NCBI GenBank assembly: GCA_032622095.1
Contig: CP136069.1
Coordinates: forward strand, 87,752,958-87,816,957
Direction: 5' to 3'
Length of the DNA: 64,000 nucleotides
DNA from: Siphonodentalium dalli
Lineage: Eukaryota; Mollusca; Scaphopoda; Gadilida; Siphonodentaliidae
In this document: positions 28,201 to 43,200 of the stretch, piece after piece
Numbering within the stretch: position 1 is the stretch's first letter
How the letters are laid out: each line of letters opens with the position of its first letter
Made by a program: the position numbers and the translations under genes
Notes under the pieces: generated by a model
What the model was told of the DNA's origin: nothing
Seen by the model: only the letters and a program-made list of their open reading frames with translations
Databases searched by the model: none

Positions 28201-31200
28201 ATGCGAACAACGTCTTTGGGCACTCTTTTCAAAGCATTCATGATGGTAAACCTCCATACCAAATTTAATTCAGATCCGATTATCTGTTGCTGAGAGATCT
28301 GCATAAACAGACAAAAAGAAATACTTTCCATAAAAACAAAAAAGGATAAATCTTAAATGGAAAACATGAACAACATCATTTGCGCCTCTTTTGAAAGCAG
28401 TCATGATGGTGAACCTCCATACAAAATTTCATTTAGATCCTATACCCATTGGTTGAGACAAAAACCCCACATTTCCAGATAAACAAGATGGCTGCGGGCA
28501 GCCATATTTTTAATAAATTTGGGGGGGGGGTGTAAAAATTGACAGCTCCGATCTAGAGGCCATTCCAAAGATCAATGTAAAGTTTGGTGACGATTGGATG
28601 AGGGATGTGGCCTGTAGGTTGTGCCAAAGGATTTAGTCATGCAAAGAGTAAAATCCATTTTCATGCAGTCACATTACTCAATAAGGGCTGTAACTCTGGA
28701 AAACATTAATGGACAAAACCCACTGTTTGTTAATACTCTTTCCCCAATGTTGGTTCATCAACCTACTGAAGATCAATAAAATCCAAATGATGATGACCAA
28801 GATATAGAGTTTCAAAGTTGTTATGGACGAACTCATGGACTCATCAAGACATTATCGAGGAAATTTCATATACTGAATATCAACAAAATCAGCTGATATT
28901 TGTTCAAATTATCTTGCAAAAGCCGTCTGTAGACACTCGCCTGTCACCTCCACCGCAAACTGACCAAGCAAACTATAGAGTTTTTTGGGAAAAAGTTGAC
29001 CAAAAATAAATAAACTAAGAGCCATAACTCTGGCAAGAAAGTTAGTCCCCATTTACTGTGTGCAGCTATCACACTTGATTATAAACTAACATACCAACAA
29101 GGGTTGCACATCAAAGATGGCCCTGTTTAGTTTTTTTGCCCATAAGAGTGAATCTATCCGATGGAGAATAATTAAAAATTGACGAACTAAGGAAGCATAA
29201 CTCAGAACTAAGGGCCATAACTCATGTAAAACGAAATCAAACATACAAGGTTTTTCGAAAGAAAGATCATGTGGCCGACAGGTGACAGGAAAACAGTTGC
29301 ATATGCGCAGACAGGGTTGTAAATTAATTTCAGATATTTTTTAGCTATTGTCTCGATCGTACTGACTACTGTACGATAAATTAATCATCTGTTAATCCAT
29401 CCATATATTTCTGTTGTAAAACTTTGAATTTAAATGTGAATGTATAATCATGTGCCATGAAAATTAACTTTGATAAATAAAATCATTGAAAATTTAATAA
29501 TTCCCCATTCAGTATTATATTAATCTGGTATTACCATGAAATCTATATCAGTGACCAGGTTACAGTTTCCTGTTCACAGATGATAAATTTAGTTAAATGT
29601 CTTAATATTTATGGAAATAACATGTAATCAGGTGAAACGTGGTGTGATTTTCAATTATATAGCCCAATACAATCGCCCAGTATTCTCTGATGCATGGAAA
29701 CAGGATTTTTGGGCAAGGATTTTGCATAGACAGGCCGACCAATGTGCTATGGACCCTACATTTTAACCCCAGCAATACCCTGTTTTGAGTCAACCGTTTT
29801 TGAAAAAATTTACTATAAATCTCTCCTGTCAATGTTTGAGCTATTACTATCTAAAGACATATTATACACTGACTTCACTACTTTAAACTGATGAAATTCC
29901 ATTGGGTGAGGCTCTACCAAGCCCAATAGATGCCAAATCCCCGAGCAGACATAAACCTTTAAGCGTTAGCTACATATTTATCCATCGTGGGGAATTCTGT
30001 CATTTTCCTAAGTTTTTCAATCGTTACTTCGATGACGCTCTTAAAATTATGAGGTCAAGCAAACTAATTGGCATTCATGACGTGGACAAACCCAAATGCA
30101 GCTTAAAACAAAATAGTTTGTTGTGTCTTATACAATTATTCTAAGCGGACTTTGTTCCGCAATGATTTATAGATTTTTTAGATCAAAAATATATATCCTT
30201 TTATGAATTTTGTGTCAATAACAGTAAATTATGGATGATAAAAATGCTCTAAAATTACAATGATGTAATTTAGACCAGTGGAAGTCCCTAGTTATCTGCG
30301 CAGTTTGCATATATAACTAGAATGCACTCAGAGAGATGCCAACTGCGCAAAAATGTAATAAACAATAATTAAAACAATAATTTCACTGTATTTTTACTTA
30401 ATTTATTTAATTTAATGTTAGCAAAAAAAGACAATTACCATTTCTCATTTCATCACAGATAAAAGGCAAATTACTATATTAATCATTTAAGTAATTAAAA
30501 CCAATTCCATGTTGCCGAAAGGATGAGACTTTAATATCGATTACTTTTTTTTCAGCGGCATATTTTCATTTTCCGATAGTCAAAGTTGACCAAAGGAGCA
30601 ATTATAAGAAATAATTAATACTATTTGTGTAAATATTGATAGCAGCCAATATGCAACAATAAATATCAATAATTAATCAATAATTAATCAATAACGATCA
30701 TTTTATGTAATAATAAACTCTTCAAACGGTGTTTGTGTCAACAAATGCGTTTTGTTTTGTGTTACGTCATTCGTCGTATTTGACCCGGAACTCGGCTGAA
30801 GGTTAGGCTATTCAGCCTATTGCGTCGAATTACGAAATTGCGTTTTGAATGTCTCTCTTTTCCCGCACGATAAAAAGAGGTTTTCGCACGAACCAAAAAT
30901 GATAAAACTTCCCAATTATAAGTAAAAATACCCAAATGAAGGAGTCTATGTAGGTCCCGAAGGAGTCTATAGACTATTTGATGTAGAGTTCTGATGGAGA
31001 AAATGTAGGTCGATCTATTTTTGTCATAACTCTGACGTATTTTGACCTGGGAGAAAAAATCGAAATCGAGGCTCACTACGAGCATGCCAGTTTTAAATAT
31101 AGAAACAGGGAATCCCGACAAATGGCAATATCGGCGACAAACAGATAATCGAAAACAACACATAAAATAAACATAGCAAAAACGCGGCACAGTAAAAATG

Positions 31201-34200
31201 TCAGAAGGTTTTACGTCGATTTTGGTGACGTCATGGAGTGAAACGGAGTAGGGTGACACCAACCTACGAATCTGTCTGATCGCCATACTGTTGCGCGAGC
31301 GCACGTAACTATGTCATGGAAGTAGTACTACTAAAGCTACGTTGACCTAATAAAGCTATCTTGACGTAATAAACATAATGCTTATCAGGCAGGATTTATG
31401 TAGGCAATAGAGTAAGTGAGTGTTGGATAAATTATGACTCGCCTGCTACACCCATTTTAAGAATGTATTATTAAACTATCATTGACAAAATATTCAGCAA
31501 CATCAACTATGTCCTTTCATAAAACACAAAATATGAACTGTGCAGATATGTAAACAAACAGTCCCGAACAAATTACTGGTAAACAAATGAGTTCACCAAT
31601 GATAGTCACTTTATTTAATTTAAATGAAAGAACGATGTTGTGTGCTGGTCATTTTAATACACAAGTTTATTTGCCATGAGCCACAGCAGAGTGTTTCCAA
31701 TCACTTTAGGAACTATCATCTGATTAGCTGTCAACCAAAGTAATGGATGTTCTAGTATAATAACACATGGATCTGCAGTAATGCCCTAAATAATCAACTC
31801 CTTAACCATAGCATAATTATGGTTCATTTTTCAGGATTTAGTTCGGAAATATGGCTTGTTGCCATTCATCGGAAAGCTCTCACTGAGAGCTTTCCGATGA
31901 ATGGCAACAAGCCATATTTTCTAAAAACAGTAATGAAAACATGGCCATCCTGAAAAATTACCCATAATTCTTCTGCGGTTAAGGAGTCAATTATTTAGGG
32001 CTTTACTGTACTAGAGAATTGCTTGTTAAATAACAACTTACAATAAACCTCTAGACCCCAGCGGTAGCGAGACAATGTTTCGTTCGCTCTGCTCGCTGTA
32101 ATATTCCATTTGCACATGCTACCAAGATTAAAGTCACAGTCTAGTGGACCTGCAATAAATACTGATGTTTTAAAACAAAGGTCAAATGCAGATAAGAAGC
32201 CCAGAAAACAATTTAGCCATGTTTTATACACCAATATCATAAGTACAGTTGCTATTATATTGTAGCGATGTTTCAAAGTAGGACTTTTTAGCACAAAGTC
32301 CTACTTTCTAAAGATGGTCTATCTCTTCCTATGACAAGTGCTACATAGTGTTCTGGAAACAAATTATAAATATGAATCGAAAAACCTGTCCGGAAACATT
32401 TCTATCAATTAATATTGATTTTATTTCGAATTTTCTGGTATAATATATTTACTCAATTTGTGACCTGTTATGGCTAAGCCAAATCTCTATCTGAGATTTC
32501 CTGATAGTTTCATGACAATATGTTCTAAAAACAGTAATGAAAACATGGCCCAATTGATTATCACATAATATAAGAAAATATCGATATAAAATCAAAATTA
32601 ATTGATAGAATCATTTCCGGACAGATGGCTTTGACTCATTTTTATTATTTTATACCCTGGAAACAATATAAAACTTCTTTAGGAAGAGATAGACCATCTT
32701 TAAACAATCATATTTTCGTCACCTTTGCCCCATGCACTTATTCACAACATTCTGCAGTTATGCCCTAAATAATTGACTCCTTAAACACAGCAGAATTATG
32801 GGTAACTTTTTAGGATTTAGTTGGAAATATGACTTGTTGCTATTCATCAGAAAGCTCTCAGTGAGAACTTTCTGATGAATGGCAACAAGCCATATTTCTG
32901 ACTAAATCCTGAAAAGTTACCCATAATTCTGCTGTTGTTAAGGAGTCGATTATTTAGGGCAATACTGTACATGCATACTTCATTCTTCTCATTATGTTAT
33001 ACTTTTTGTTGTAGTCAAACAATTGGTCGTTCTCAATAACATTTACATATTTTAATTTTTCAAGTCAGTAATGTGTTTGTATTTCACACCAGACTCTTTG
33101 CACTGTCGGGTTTGGCGGTGACGTAATCTTATCCCAGATGGTTTTTGGTCGCCTGTTAGTGCCAGATAACCTCAGAACTTGTTAAAACTTCCTTTCTTTG
33201 AAAGTCAATATATGGATGCAGCTCCCAACCACCAAGCATGCAAATGGTGTGACTGTCATTTGCAGAATGAGGTCCCCAGAGGGTGAATTTAGTCACGCTA
33301 TTCCGCACAGCAGGCTAGCATCACCAAATTCACACTCTGGGGGATCTCATTCTGCTTAGGCCTCATTGCTTTTAGTTACTTTTTCCCTTATGGGAAGTTT
33401 CTATATCTTCTAATTACAAAAGATAAAATGCATAATCGAGGTGACTAATCAAAGTGATCATCACCAACTTCCACTGGGGAACTTCAATCTGATACTAGGT
33501 CTCCAATAGCAATTGAGGCTCAGCAGAATGAGGTTACCAGAGGGTGAATTTTGTGATGCTAGCCCACCATGTAGGATAGCATCACTAAATTCACCTCTGG
33601 GGACCTCATTCTGCAGATGAAAGACACACTATTTGCAGACATGCCAACCACAGATCCCCTGATGCGACAACCCCACCATGTATTAAGGTATATACTCATG
33701 GCCATTTTCAAACTTAACAGGTCTGATAAGGCCCTATATGAGACTCTCATATATAAGAGAATGGATTCACATTTCTTGGCTCTCATGCATGGAAGCATGG
33801 TCAATACAGAAATAACACGGCACTTTGTGTCATTTGTCAGAGAAATTGAGTTTCGCTGGTCACTCAGGCTTCACAAAAAATGCACCGATATGCATGATCC
33901 GTTTTTTTTGGAGATGGTACTAGTGGAACACAGGAGCGTCACACCACAAGTCATGCAAGTCAGCTTTTGGCATACCTGTGAGAAGCACATGATCGGCTCC
34001 TACTAGGACAGGGCCTGCAATGGCTGCAGCCGGTTCATTGGTAGGCTAGTACAAATAACGGAGGTAATATTGTACAAAAAATCCGTTTAAAGATCGCGAC
34101 CTGTCAGCGACAGGTAACAATGGTGTAGCCATGGCGAGAAAAGGTGCTGAAATCCTATATGGGCCGCAATAGAATGAACCCGGATTGATTGAGGCAGGAC

Positions 34201-37200
34201 CAGCGGTAGCTGCCGCAGAACATCCACTGCTGCTCTTCTCTGCGGAGGCTGTGGAGACCGTGACTACAAATAGAGGAGGCATGACCAACAACCTACTCCG
34301 AGCCTGCAGCGCACGCTGTGCCGAGTTTGCAGAAAAAGGCGCCACGTCTTATTGTTTCGTCCTGATATGGAGGCCCCATCCAGTCTTTTGATTGTGGGGA
34401 AAACAGGTATTTTGGAAGATCGCGTGTCACGTTTGAAGTGTACTAGCGCAGTTGTGGAAGTTGTTGAGAAATTATATAATAATTATTAAAGAGGGTCCAT
34501 GTTGTTGACATTTTAGCTCAGTTGTAGCGATAAAGAGATATATCCGTGGCCAGACCCTTTTTTTAAATGAACCACAACAATGCGGTAGTGTGCCTGTTTT
34601 CCTAGGCACTGTTAGTACTGTGCTGGTAATGCATGCAAAGAATGGTGCACAAGTGTTAGCCAAAAATCGAAGGACTGACCCATCCGAAACTACCCTCTTG
34701 GAAGGCACTCTCGAATGGACACGGCGAACTCGGACACGCATCAAACGCTTCCGAATCCAGGGGATGTAGTGACAGCACGTCCTCGTCTCCATGTGGCACC
34801 ATCCGTCTAGGAAATGGAGAAAAGGGGCAAGCATCCCGACTAGGTTGCCTGGTTTGATGAGGAACAAATTCCGGTGCCTCGGGATTTAAGATAGAAGCCT
34901 GGAAAGGTTCTGGACTGGGAGCCGAAGAAGGCCAGGAACCATAAGGCCAAGGCCACACTGGGGGAGGTGGCACAAACACAGGAGAATAGCCGGCATACTG
35001 GCCCAACCCAGGACCAGGAGGGATGGAAGCCGTAAAATACTCGACGAATGGAGAACAGGTCGGAACCCGTGCAGTGAAATCCCCTGGAATGGAGGCAGTG
35101 GCAGGTGACACATTGAACTGCGAGGCAGGCAATGGGTCGATAGCACCGGGGCTTGCAAGCTTAACGGACCACCAGCGTTGTGGTAGCTATGGCAAGTAGC
35201 TGGCATGTGCAGCAAAGGAAAGAACCCGGACACGCCGGAGGCAGGACCAACGTAAGCGGTCACTGAACTTCCAATGCTGCCCTTCTCAGCTGAGGCTGTG
35301 GAGGCCGCGACTAAAGTAGAGGAGGTATGACCACCAACCAACTCCAAGCCCTCAGGCTGTATGGAGGAGCAGAAGAAGGTGCCACGTCAGAGGGAAAATA
35401 ATATTTACAAAGTTGTCATCGTAAAAGAATTCAATACCTTATTCAATGTAGAGACAAGCCTCACATTGGCTAGTTTATCTGGCATCCATAGGTAGAAATA
35501 TTGTACAATATTCTTTCCAAATTGTTTTGATAGGAATTTTCAGTCAAAGTGACAACTCCAAACTGGAGCATAGTTTATAAGTCAACACCGTATTGCAACC
35601 GGTACATGTTTGAAAATCCCGACGAGAACCCGAATTAATCTAAGAGTATGAAGCCCAAACGGGAAACGGCATCATTTGCGAAGCAAAAAACAACATTTAT
35701 TCTGAGTGATTCTCGTAAACAAAACAAAATTGTTTTAGTGGTTATTGCAATTATATATCCACGGAGCACTGTCATTGAAGAGAGGAATTCTCAAACCCCC
35801 TAGCAAACAATGATGATACAGTATTGTAGAATAAAGGATTGTTGATCAATTAATTCCGAAAAAGGAAACACGTGTCATTGCACGAAATTAGGAAAACGTT
35901 GCGTTGTCATTAACAATATAGTCAAGATAACGTTCATTCAAGTTTGAACAAATGAACATAGCGACTTATCTTGCAAGGTAGAAGAAATTAAAAGACTGCA
36001 GACTTACCTGACAGGGCTTTTATAATGAAAAGACTGTCACATGTCATGGTCTAACGGAAGTTGAACCTGATCGGGTTTGACCGTGCGCGTACTTTAGGTA
36101 CTTCGTACCGATTTTCGATTTTTCTTCTAGAATCTTGCAAGAAATATATAACCATTAGTTCATTCAGTGTCCAAGATATCTTTGCCGGAGATACACTAGC
36201 TGGTACAAAATTATTTATGTAAATCCATGACTTTTTCAGACTTGGGAAGGAAAGAGCTCAATTAATCAAAAATTTGTCTAGTAAAAGATGCTACTATTTG
36301 CCATTGCTATTAAATATCTGTATACGGTTATCTAAAACTAAAACATCCAGGATACTAGCGCATAAAATCATGTGTAACCCGAGAAGAACAATTGAGAAGA
36401 CTCACTTGGACAGAGGTTTCCGTTAAACTCTACATTGTCGATAGCGTTATCTCCAAGAGGACCATTTCCTCTGATGCCTGTGAATGTTATCTGGAAGTTG
36501 TCATTTGAGTTCAAGTTAACACATCCCCGCAGCCATCTACTTTCTTGATTTCCAGACATCGTCCATAGTTTTTGCTTGTTCTGGGTTGTTTGATATGTCA
36601 CATCAATATTTAAGGTGCCGATATCTTCTCCAAACATGTTATACAAGAATCTCAGACTGGCAGTCTGACCACCTCTAACAAATGGGAACTTCAATACTGC
36701 CTCATCCCCAGGATTACCTCTGGAAGCTTCAGTGTACATGTAATACCCTGGAAAAAAGTGATAAATTTACACTGAATACTAAACCTCTTGAAGATTCAGT
36801 GTATGTATGGTAATGCCCTAAATAATCGACTCATTAACCACAGCAGAATTATGGGTAACTTTTCAGGATTTAGTCGGAAATATGGCTTGTTGCCATTCAC
36901 CGGAAAGCTCTCACGGAAAGCAAGAGCTTTCCGACGAAAGGCAACAAGCCATATTTCCGACTAAATCCTGAAAAGTTACCCATAATTCTGCTGTGGTTAA
37001 GGAGTCAAATTATTTAGGGCATTACTGTGTACTATTCTTAAGACAATAGCATTGCTAGGGCGTGGCAAAATATGCCTGTGGTAATTCCAACAAAGGGCCA
37101 TAACTCTGGTGAAAATTGGTGGGCTGAACCCAAATTCAAACTTGACCTGCAGCGGATGGACTTTTACTCCTCTCATACAACTATTTTGGCATAGTCAACT

Positions 37201-40200
37201 CCAAGCCATGCTTTATCTATATAATAGCATCCATGGCACTTGGGCATTAACTACAGTAATGCTCTAAATAATCGACTCGAGTCGATTACTTAGGGCATTA
37301 CTGTATAAGAACACTGTTTGGGAGATGGTTAGGGAATTTTACACATTTGTTGAGTAGTGTCCTGGAAACAATGTTCCCCAAAATAACTAAGAATTTAGAT
37401 GACAGCAATTTGAGAGAATTATATTTCAGAATACCATAGTGTCTATAACCCTATAACTAATCATAATAAAATAGCAGTGTCAGTGCATTGGTTTTAAGGT
37501 TATTATTGATTTGAAATGGCAATATTGTTGCAAAAAGAAATAATGTTGCAAATTGCCCAGGTAAAATTAGTTTATTCCTTGGCTGATTTCTTCCACTTTA
37601 GTAGGCAAAAATATTGTCTAGGTATCTTTTCCTCAATTCCCAGGACTTTTTTGTTTTTCAATCTGGCAGTTTCTGAAAAATGGCCACATAAATTGCAAAA
37701 TGGCCAAATAATGGTCAAAAGAATATTCCGCTAGCTCATACCCTGGTGGGCAGCACATAGATACATACCTCTGTTTTCATTACGGATGTTCGGCCCAGGT
37801 CCAGTGAGATATGAGGGCGTTGGGTTCATGGTTCTAACCCACTTATACTCTGGTTTACAGCTGTCACAGCTCGCAGTGTATCCACATTCCTGAGGGCGCT
37901 CAAAGTCACAGAACCCATTTGACATATTGGCTGCGGAAGGAAAAACATACAAATAAAATTACACACCTACAGTAATGCCCTAAATAATCGACTCCTTAAC
38001 CACAGCAGAATTATGAGAGCTTTCCGATGAATGGCAACAAGCCATATTTCCGACTAAATCCATAAAGCCCATACTTCTGCTGTGGTTAAGGAGTCGATTA
38101 TTTAGGGCATTACTGTATAGGCAAGCAAGCTGTGGAACCTGAATACAGGATGTTGGTTGTTGAAATCACGTCATGAAACATCACACGCATGCCACAACTT
38201 GTTTTCATATTTTATGGACGCATCTTGGAACATGATACCAGAGCATCATTCAAAATGGGGGCTAATTCAACTGGATAAAAAATGCTACATGCGAGATGGT
38301 CTGACATTTTTATGTTTGAAACGCTTTCACGTCCCATACAAAATGTCAGACCAACATGCATCCATTCTGAATGGAATGCAAGCAAATCAAGTCACTATAG
38401 AAACTTAAAACTTTGCTGGCTAGAATGATATTTATATCATTTGATATGATAGTGCCATAATATAGAATTTTGCATACAGACATTGCAAAATCAGCCTACT
38501 TGATACATTATGAAACATTGGACACTGCATAGACAATTACGCTTATACATGTAGGCCTATGTTATAGTCGGTCAACCTATATCAGAAATTCAAAACCATT
38601 ACCCAATGCCAAACAACATGCAAATAATGGTAACATCGACAATATCTGCATGAAGGCACCCCCACATTGTCCACCCTGGAGTGACAGCATGACCATACAT
38701 GATGTCAGAGTTAGCTATGTCATCACAACCCGCAACCAAGTGTTGATTTTTCTGAAGTCTGTTGCCTTCGCGGTTGTGTTTTTCTGTTTTCGAATTCATT
38801 GCATTTATGTCCAGTCCATAACTACTTCAATATCAGTGTCATGCATTATTTGGAGCATATAAACATCCATCATTGCAACAAAATGATGATGCAGTTATGT
38901 TTTACATGATGTAAATCCATTGTGATCGTGTTTATTATACATGTGTATCTTCAGAAACAACAGAGAACTAAAACTGATCAGATCCAAGACTTTTACGAAA
39001 ATATTTTTGTCAGTTTTGAATTCGTGAAGATAGGTGCGCGAATTTTAAGTGCACAAATTCAAAACTGAGCAAAAAATAGTACTGTGCGAATTTAAATACG
39101 AGTAAGGTATTACTAAATGAAACGTATATGTAGATACATGTAAGCAGGGGTCTTAAAATGTTATGCAAAACCACTGTATATAATTTCACTTTCAAAAAGA
39201 CAATGCCCGTACAACAATTGGGAAAAAAGTAGCCTGGTGTATGAAGTAGTGTGTACACTCTTTTTAATGACATCTCTATAAAGCATTTAAATAGTGTTGC
39301 ATGGCATATTCGACATGAAAATATGAGAAAGTCTGTTTAATTTGCATGTACACAGGGACCACCAGATGATTTGATTTCTCGGCATTTCATAGTTATATGA
39401 GTCAAAATAATTTAAGCCAAAAAATCTGGAGGTGATTTTTTACTATATGTAGGCAGCTCAGTTGTGATAGAAGGCTGGCAAGATTAACAGCCAATCATTT
39501 ATGAAGTCAAAATAATTGTTCATCATATGCGGTTGGGAAGGGGTAGTTATGTATAGGATATTGCCCGAGCTGTCGGGCATTCGGAAAAATAATTCACCGA
39601 GGCGAAGCCGAGGTGATTATTTGGACAAATGCCTGACAGCGAGGGCAATATCTATCTTAAACCACATTATTTAAAGAATAACAAGACGAAATTTAAAATT
39701 TACAATGTGTGATATATTTAACCCTTTACCCATCAGTGATATGACCAACGTCATTACCTCCAACCAATGCTGACAGGAGAGAACGTCACCATCCCAGCCA
39801 ACAGAACTTTCTGGTGACGTTATTGGGAAAAAATGTATTATTACTAATTTTATGGTGGCTCTTGTTTTATGAAATTATGTTCATCTGCATGAATTGAATG
39901 GGAGTAATTTTTTTTTCAGAGTTGTGAATCCCCCTCCCGGTAGCATGATAGTATGGTGAATATTTATTAGTTTATATATTTATATTTTATAAAAATTGTA
40001 AAATACAAACAAAAGGTAAGTTTTGTTTTATCAACAGATCAATGTGACTTTCAGTTTCAATTTCTCTGTCGGCAAACCACATCACAAAATTGAGTGATTT
40101 ATTAATGTTTTAAGAAATGGCTAAGTGGTGTTATGGAACATAAAATAAATATCAAGTGGCATATTAATTCTTGGATAGTTATGTGTAGATTCAGTTACAA

Positions 40201-43200
40201 TTGTCTGCATTATTAGTCAAAACTAGTCCTAATTGTGCCATCGATTACATCGCACATGTTTTCTTTACTTCAGTTTGTCACGTCACCGGTTTTTAACCTT
40301 GACATTCATTGCAGTCAATACATTCGCAATGCACAGAACTTGCGCAATTAATAAATTAAGCAATTAATTCGTACCTACATTGTATATTACGATCGACAAA
40401 AGTTCTTTCTCTTAGTGAAATTTTGAGCAATCATGTTCAATATTAAATGACAAGACAATGCCGATAAACGCAGCCTCGTGCACTATTCCGAATTCATTCG
40501 CACACTTTCAATTTAAAAATAGCCGCGTAAGTCTCGTGAACTCTGTGTTCAAATAAAAGTAACTAATGTAATACAATGTCATTTCTTTGATTTTTGACAT
40601 CATGATATGTACATTTTACTGGAGTATTTCGCAATGTTAAAGCGCGGAGAATAATAATGTTATTAATCGAACGAGAGAACAAAACAGCCGATGCACATTT
40701 GTGCTATGTATTTTATCATTGCTGCTCAGACGTCGCAAGGTTCCCATATTTTTTCATCGTCATCAGCTGATCAATAAGTTCAATGGCAACACTCGAGAAA
40801 TGATCAATTCATACTAACACTAAATCTAAGATACATTCTGTTTGAATTTGCAATGAATGTCATTTATTTATTACGGAATTGGTAATAGTTATAACCACGA
40901 TAAATGACAGTCCCCATTGTGCGCCCCACATGACAAAAACACGTGTTTACAGGTACATATTTTGTTCGCACGTTATAAGTGGGCGTTTCTTGGCGGGAGT
41001 GTTTTTTAAATAAAACATTTGGATTGAATCATGTGTCAATTCCTTTGTATTTTAAGATTATATTGTGGAGAATATACTCAAGATTATGTATTTGTCAATG
41101 CGCTTTAACAACATAATTTATTTGGGTATTAATCTAGGCAATCCCCGTGCCCAGAACATTGGGCTGAATTGGCGTGACGTTTGGACGTGTAACTCATTCT
41201 TCTACAATGCGTGAAGAGAAAATCTAAAATCTTTGTCAAACTTTCCGATCAAAACTTTATTGAATTGTCAAGATTGATCACTCAATGTATTAAAATAAAA
41301 TATTATTCATATACGGATTAACTGTCATGTGGACTGTTTTTATGGAGATGTAACCGTGAGGTAAGTGGACATAACTTGTGTAAAACCCGAAGGGTTTTAC
41401 ATACAAGTTATGACCACTTACCTCACGGTTACATATCCATAAAAATAGTCCACATGACAGTTAATCCTTATATTTATATACAATTAGCGAAAAAGCCACT
41501 TTTGTAAATGTATTTAAATCGAAAAGTGTATCGTGATAAAAACAGCCCAAAATACCCAATAGCACCCTTGGCAAAAGTTAATAGGAACAATTTCTCTTCA
41601 TATTGAAACCCGATGATGTATTAAGTCAATCCTGCGCGAGTCCAAATGCGCCCAAAACATTACGCGTTCGTCTTTCCAAACCCAATGACGAATCGATGTT
41701 GTTATGAGCTTGGTGTTATTGAGCCGTTGCGCATTCACCGAGAAATAACTGCAACTAGCCACGTGGGCGCCGACCAATCAGAATGCTGGATTTAGTGATG
41801 ACATCACTTAGTATGTAAATATATGGTCTTGTGATGAATGAGGGGGGATCAAATTTCCAAACATTTTTATGATATCGATACTCAATATAAAATTGGCATT
41901 ATAGGCTGAGATAGTTTTTAAGATGAAGATAACGAAATGCGTTCAACCATTATTTTTGAAAATGGCACGTCACATTGTGTGCGTTTTCACTGCACCACGC
42001 ATTGACACAAGCATTTCAAATAAAACATAACCAAGTTTTACGTAGTCATTTCTGTGATTGTTTACATCACAATTTGGCGAATTTACCAGTGGATACCCCT
42101 GAGTTAACACGCAGTGAAAATGAACTTTAGTAATATCTCAAGAACTATATATTCAGCGCCGACAGCAACTCCTTCTGTGTACCTCATGAACGTAATGTGT
42201 ACGTACTTCGAACTTGACCCAGTTAATTACGATATATCTTGGCATATTTTACATGCGTAGATCATGTCCATCACATATTGTCATTTGAAAAAAGATGGAA
42301 TGGCCATTAAGGTGGATAATAGCGCTTTTTCTTCGTGAATATATGAGATGCCAAACTAACTAATAGTTAGCAAGACATCTTGTTGAATAAGGATGACGAA
42401 ATATCCTAAAAATAAATCACACAGAGACACAGGCGTTACCTTGACCTTGATGTAATGATGATGCAATATTGATCACAGTTGGTGCCATAACACAATGTGT
42501 GTACACAGTTAAATAACCCGTAATCGAAATTGTGTTTGGCATATGCAACTTGTAACAAAGGACATACTAATAGTGCAATTGTGTTGGATTAAAATGATAA
42601 ATATCTCTTGAAAAATTATTGATAATTATAAGATTGAAATTCGCGCCCAGCTTGGATGGAAACACGTGTTCGGAATTGGTAAACGCGCTGTTTCCTTGGA
42701 AACTTCTAATTAGTTCCTCGCATTTTGCTATTCAATACATTTTAAATAATATATAATAAATATTCAACATAAATGATTGAACTTACTTATATTTTTAGAT
42801 AATATAAACTTATTAAATTATTAATATTTGATATCGTCATGTGACTTGATACAAATGAACAGAGAAAATATCCCAGTTACGCAACGTTACACCGAGATTT
42901 CGCTTATCTGTGACCTATTTAGGGCTGGGGAAAATATATTTATATTGCACTAATTGGAAATCAAAAATTACTATCTATTAAAGAAATAATGCATAATTCA
43001 ATATAAATATCAATTTCAAGTTGTCAGACTCCACGTGGTTTGCCCTCGCGAATTTGCAGAACACAGCCAACAATGCGAAGCGTCTATGACAACAGCCGAA
43101 AACGCGAAGATTTTGTTATTGGAAATACAAGCTATCTTGAAAAGGTTTACATGGTGAAAATCTTCATAATATCAATAAAATATACCAAATAATTTGAAAG

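Noticed and set aside
29902-30144. 80-codon plus-strand open frame
   Set aside because: No recognisable motif, no splice or promoter context; length is unremarkable for chance.
30762-31304. 180-codon minus-strand open frame
   Set aside because: It lies in a dispersed repeat; the second copy (62022-62578) has an 8-bp difference that shifts the frame, and no domain is visible.
33617-34006. 129-codon plus-strand open frame
   Set aside because: Its start lies in a family C repeat and its middle in a family B fragment; no domain.
34656-35132. Assigning the proline-rich frame to a named retroelement gag
   Set aside because: It is suggestive in composition only; no zinc knuckle, protease or RT motif nearby, so it is left as unknown.
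36010-36056. Short ATG stretch with a perfect GTAAGT donor on the minus strand
   Set aside because: Thirteen codons only, no signal-peptide character, and it falls between exons 5-6 and 7 of a continuous gene.
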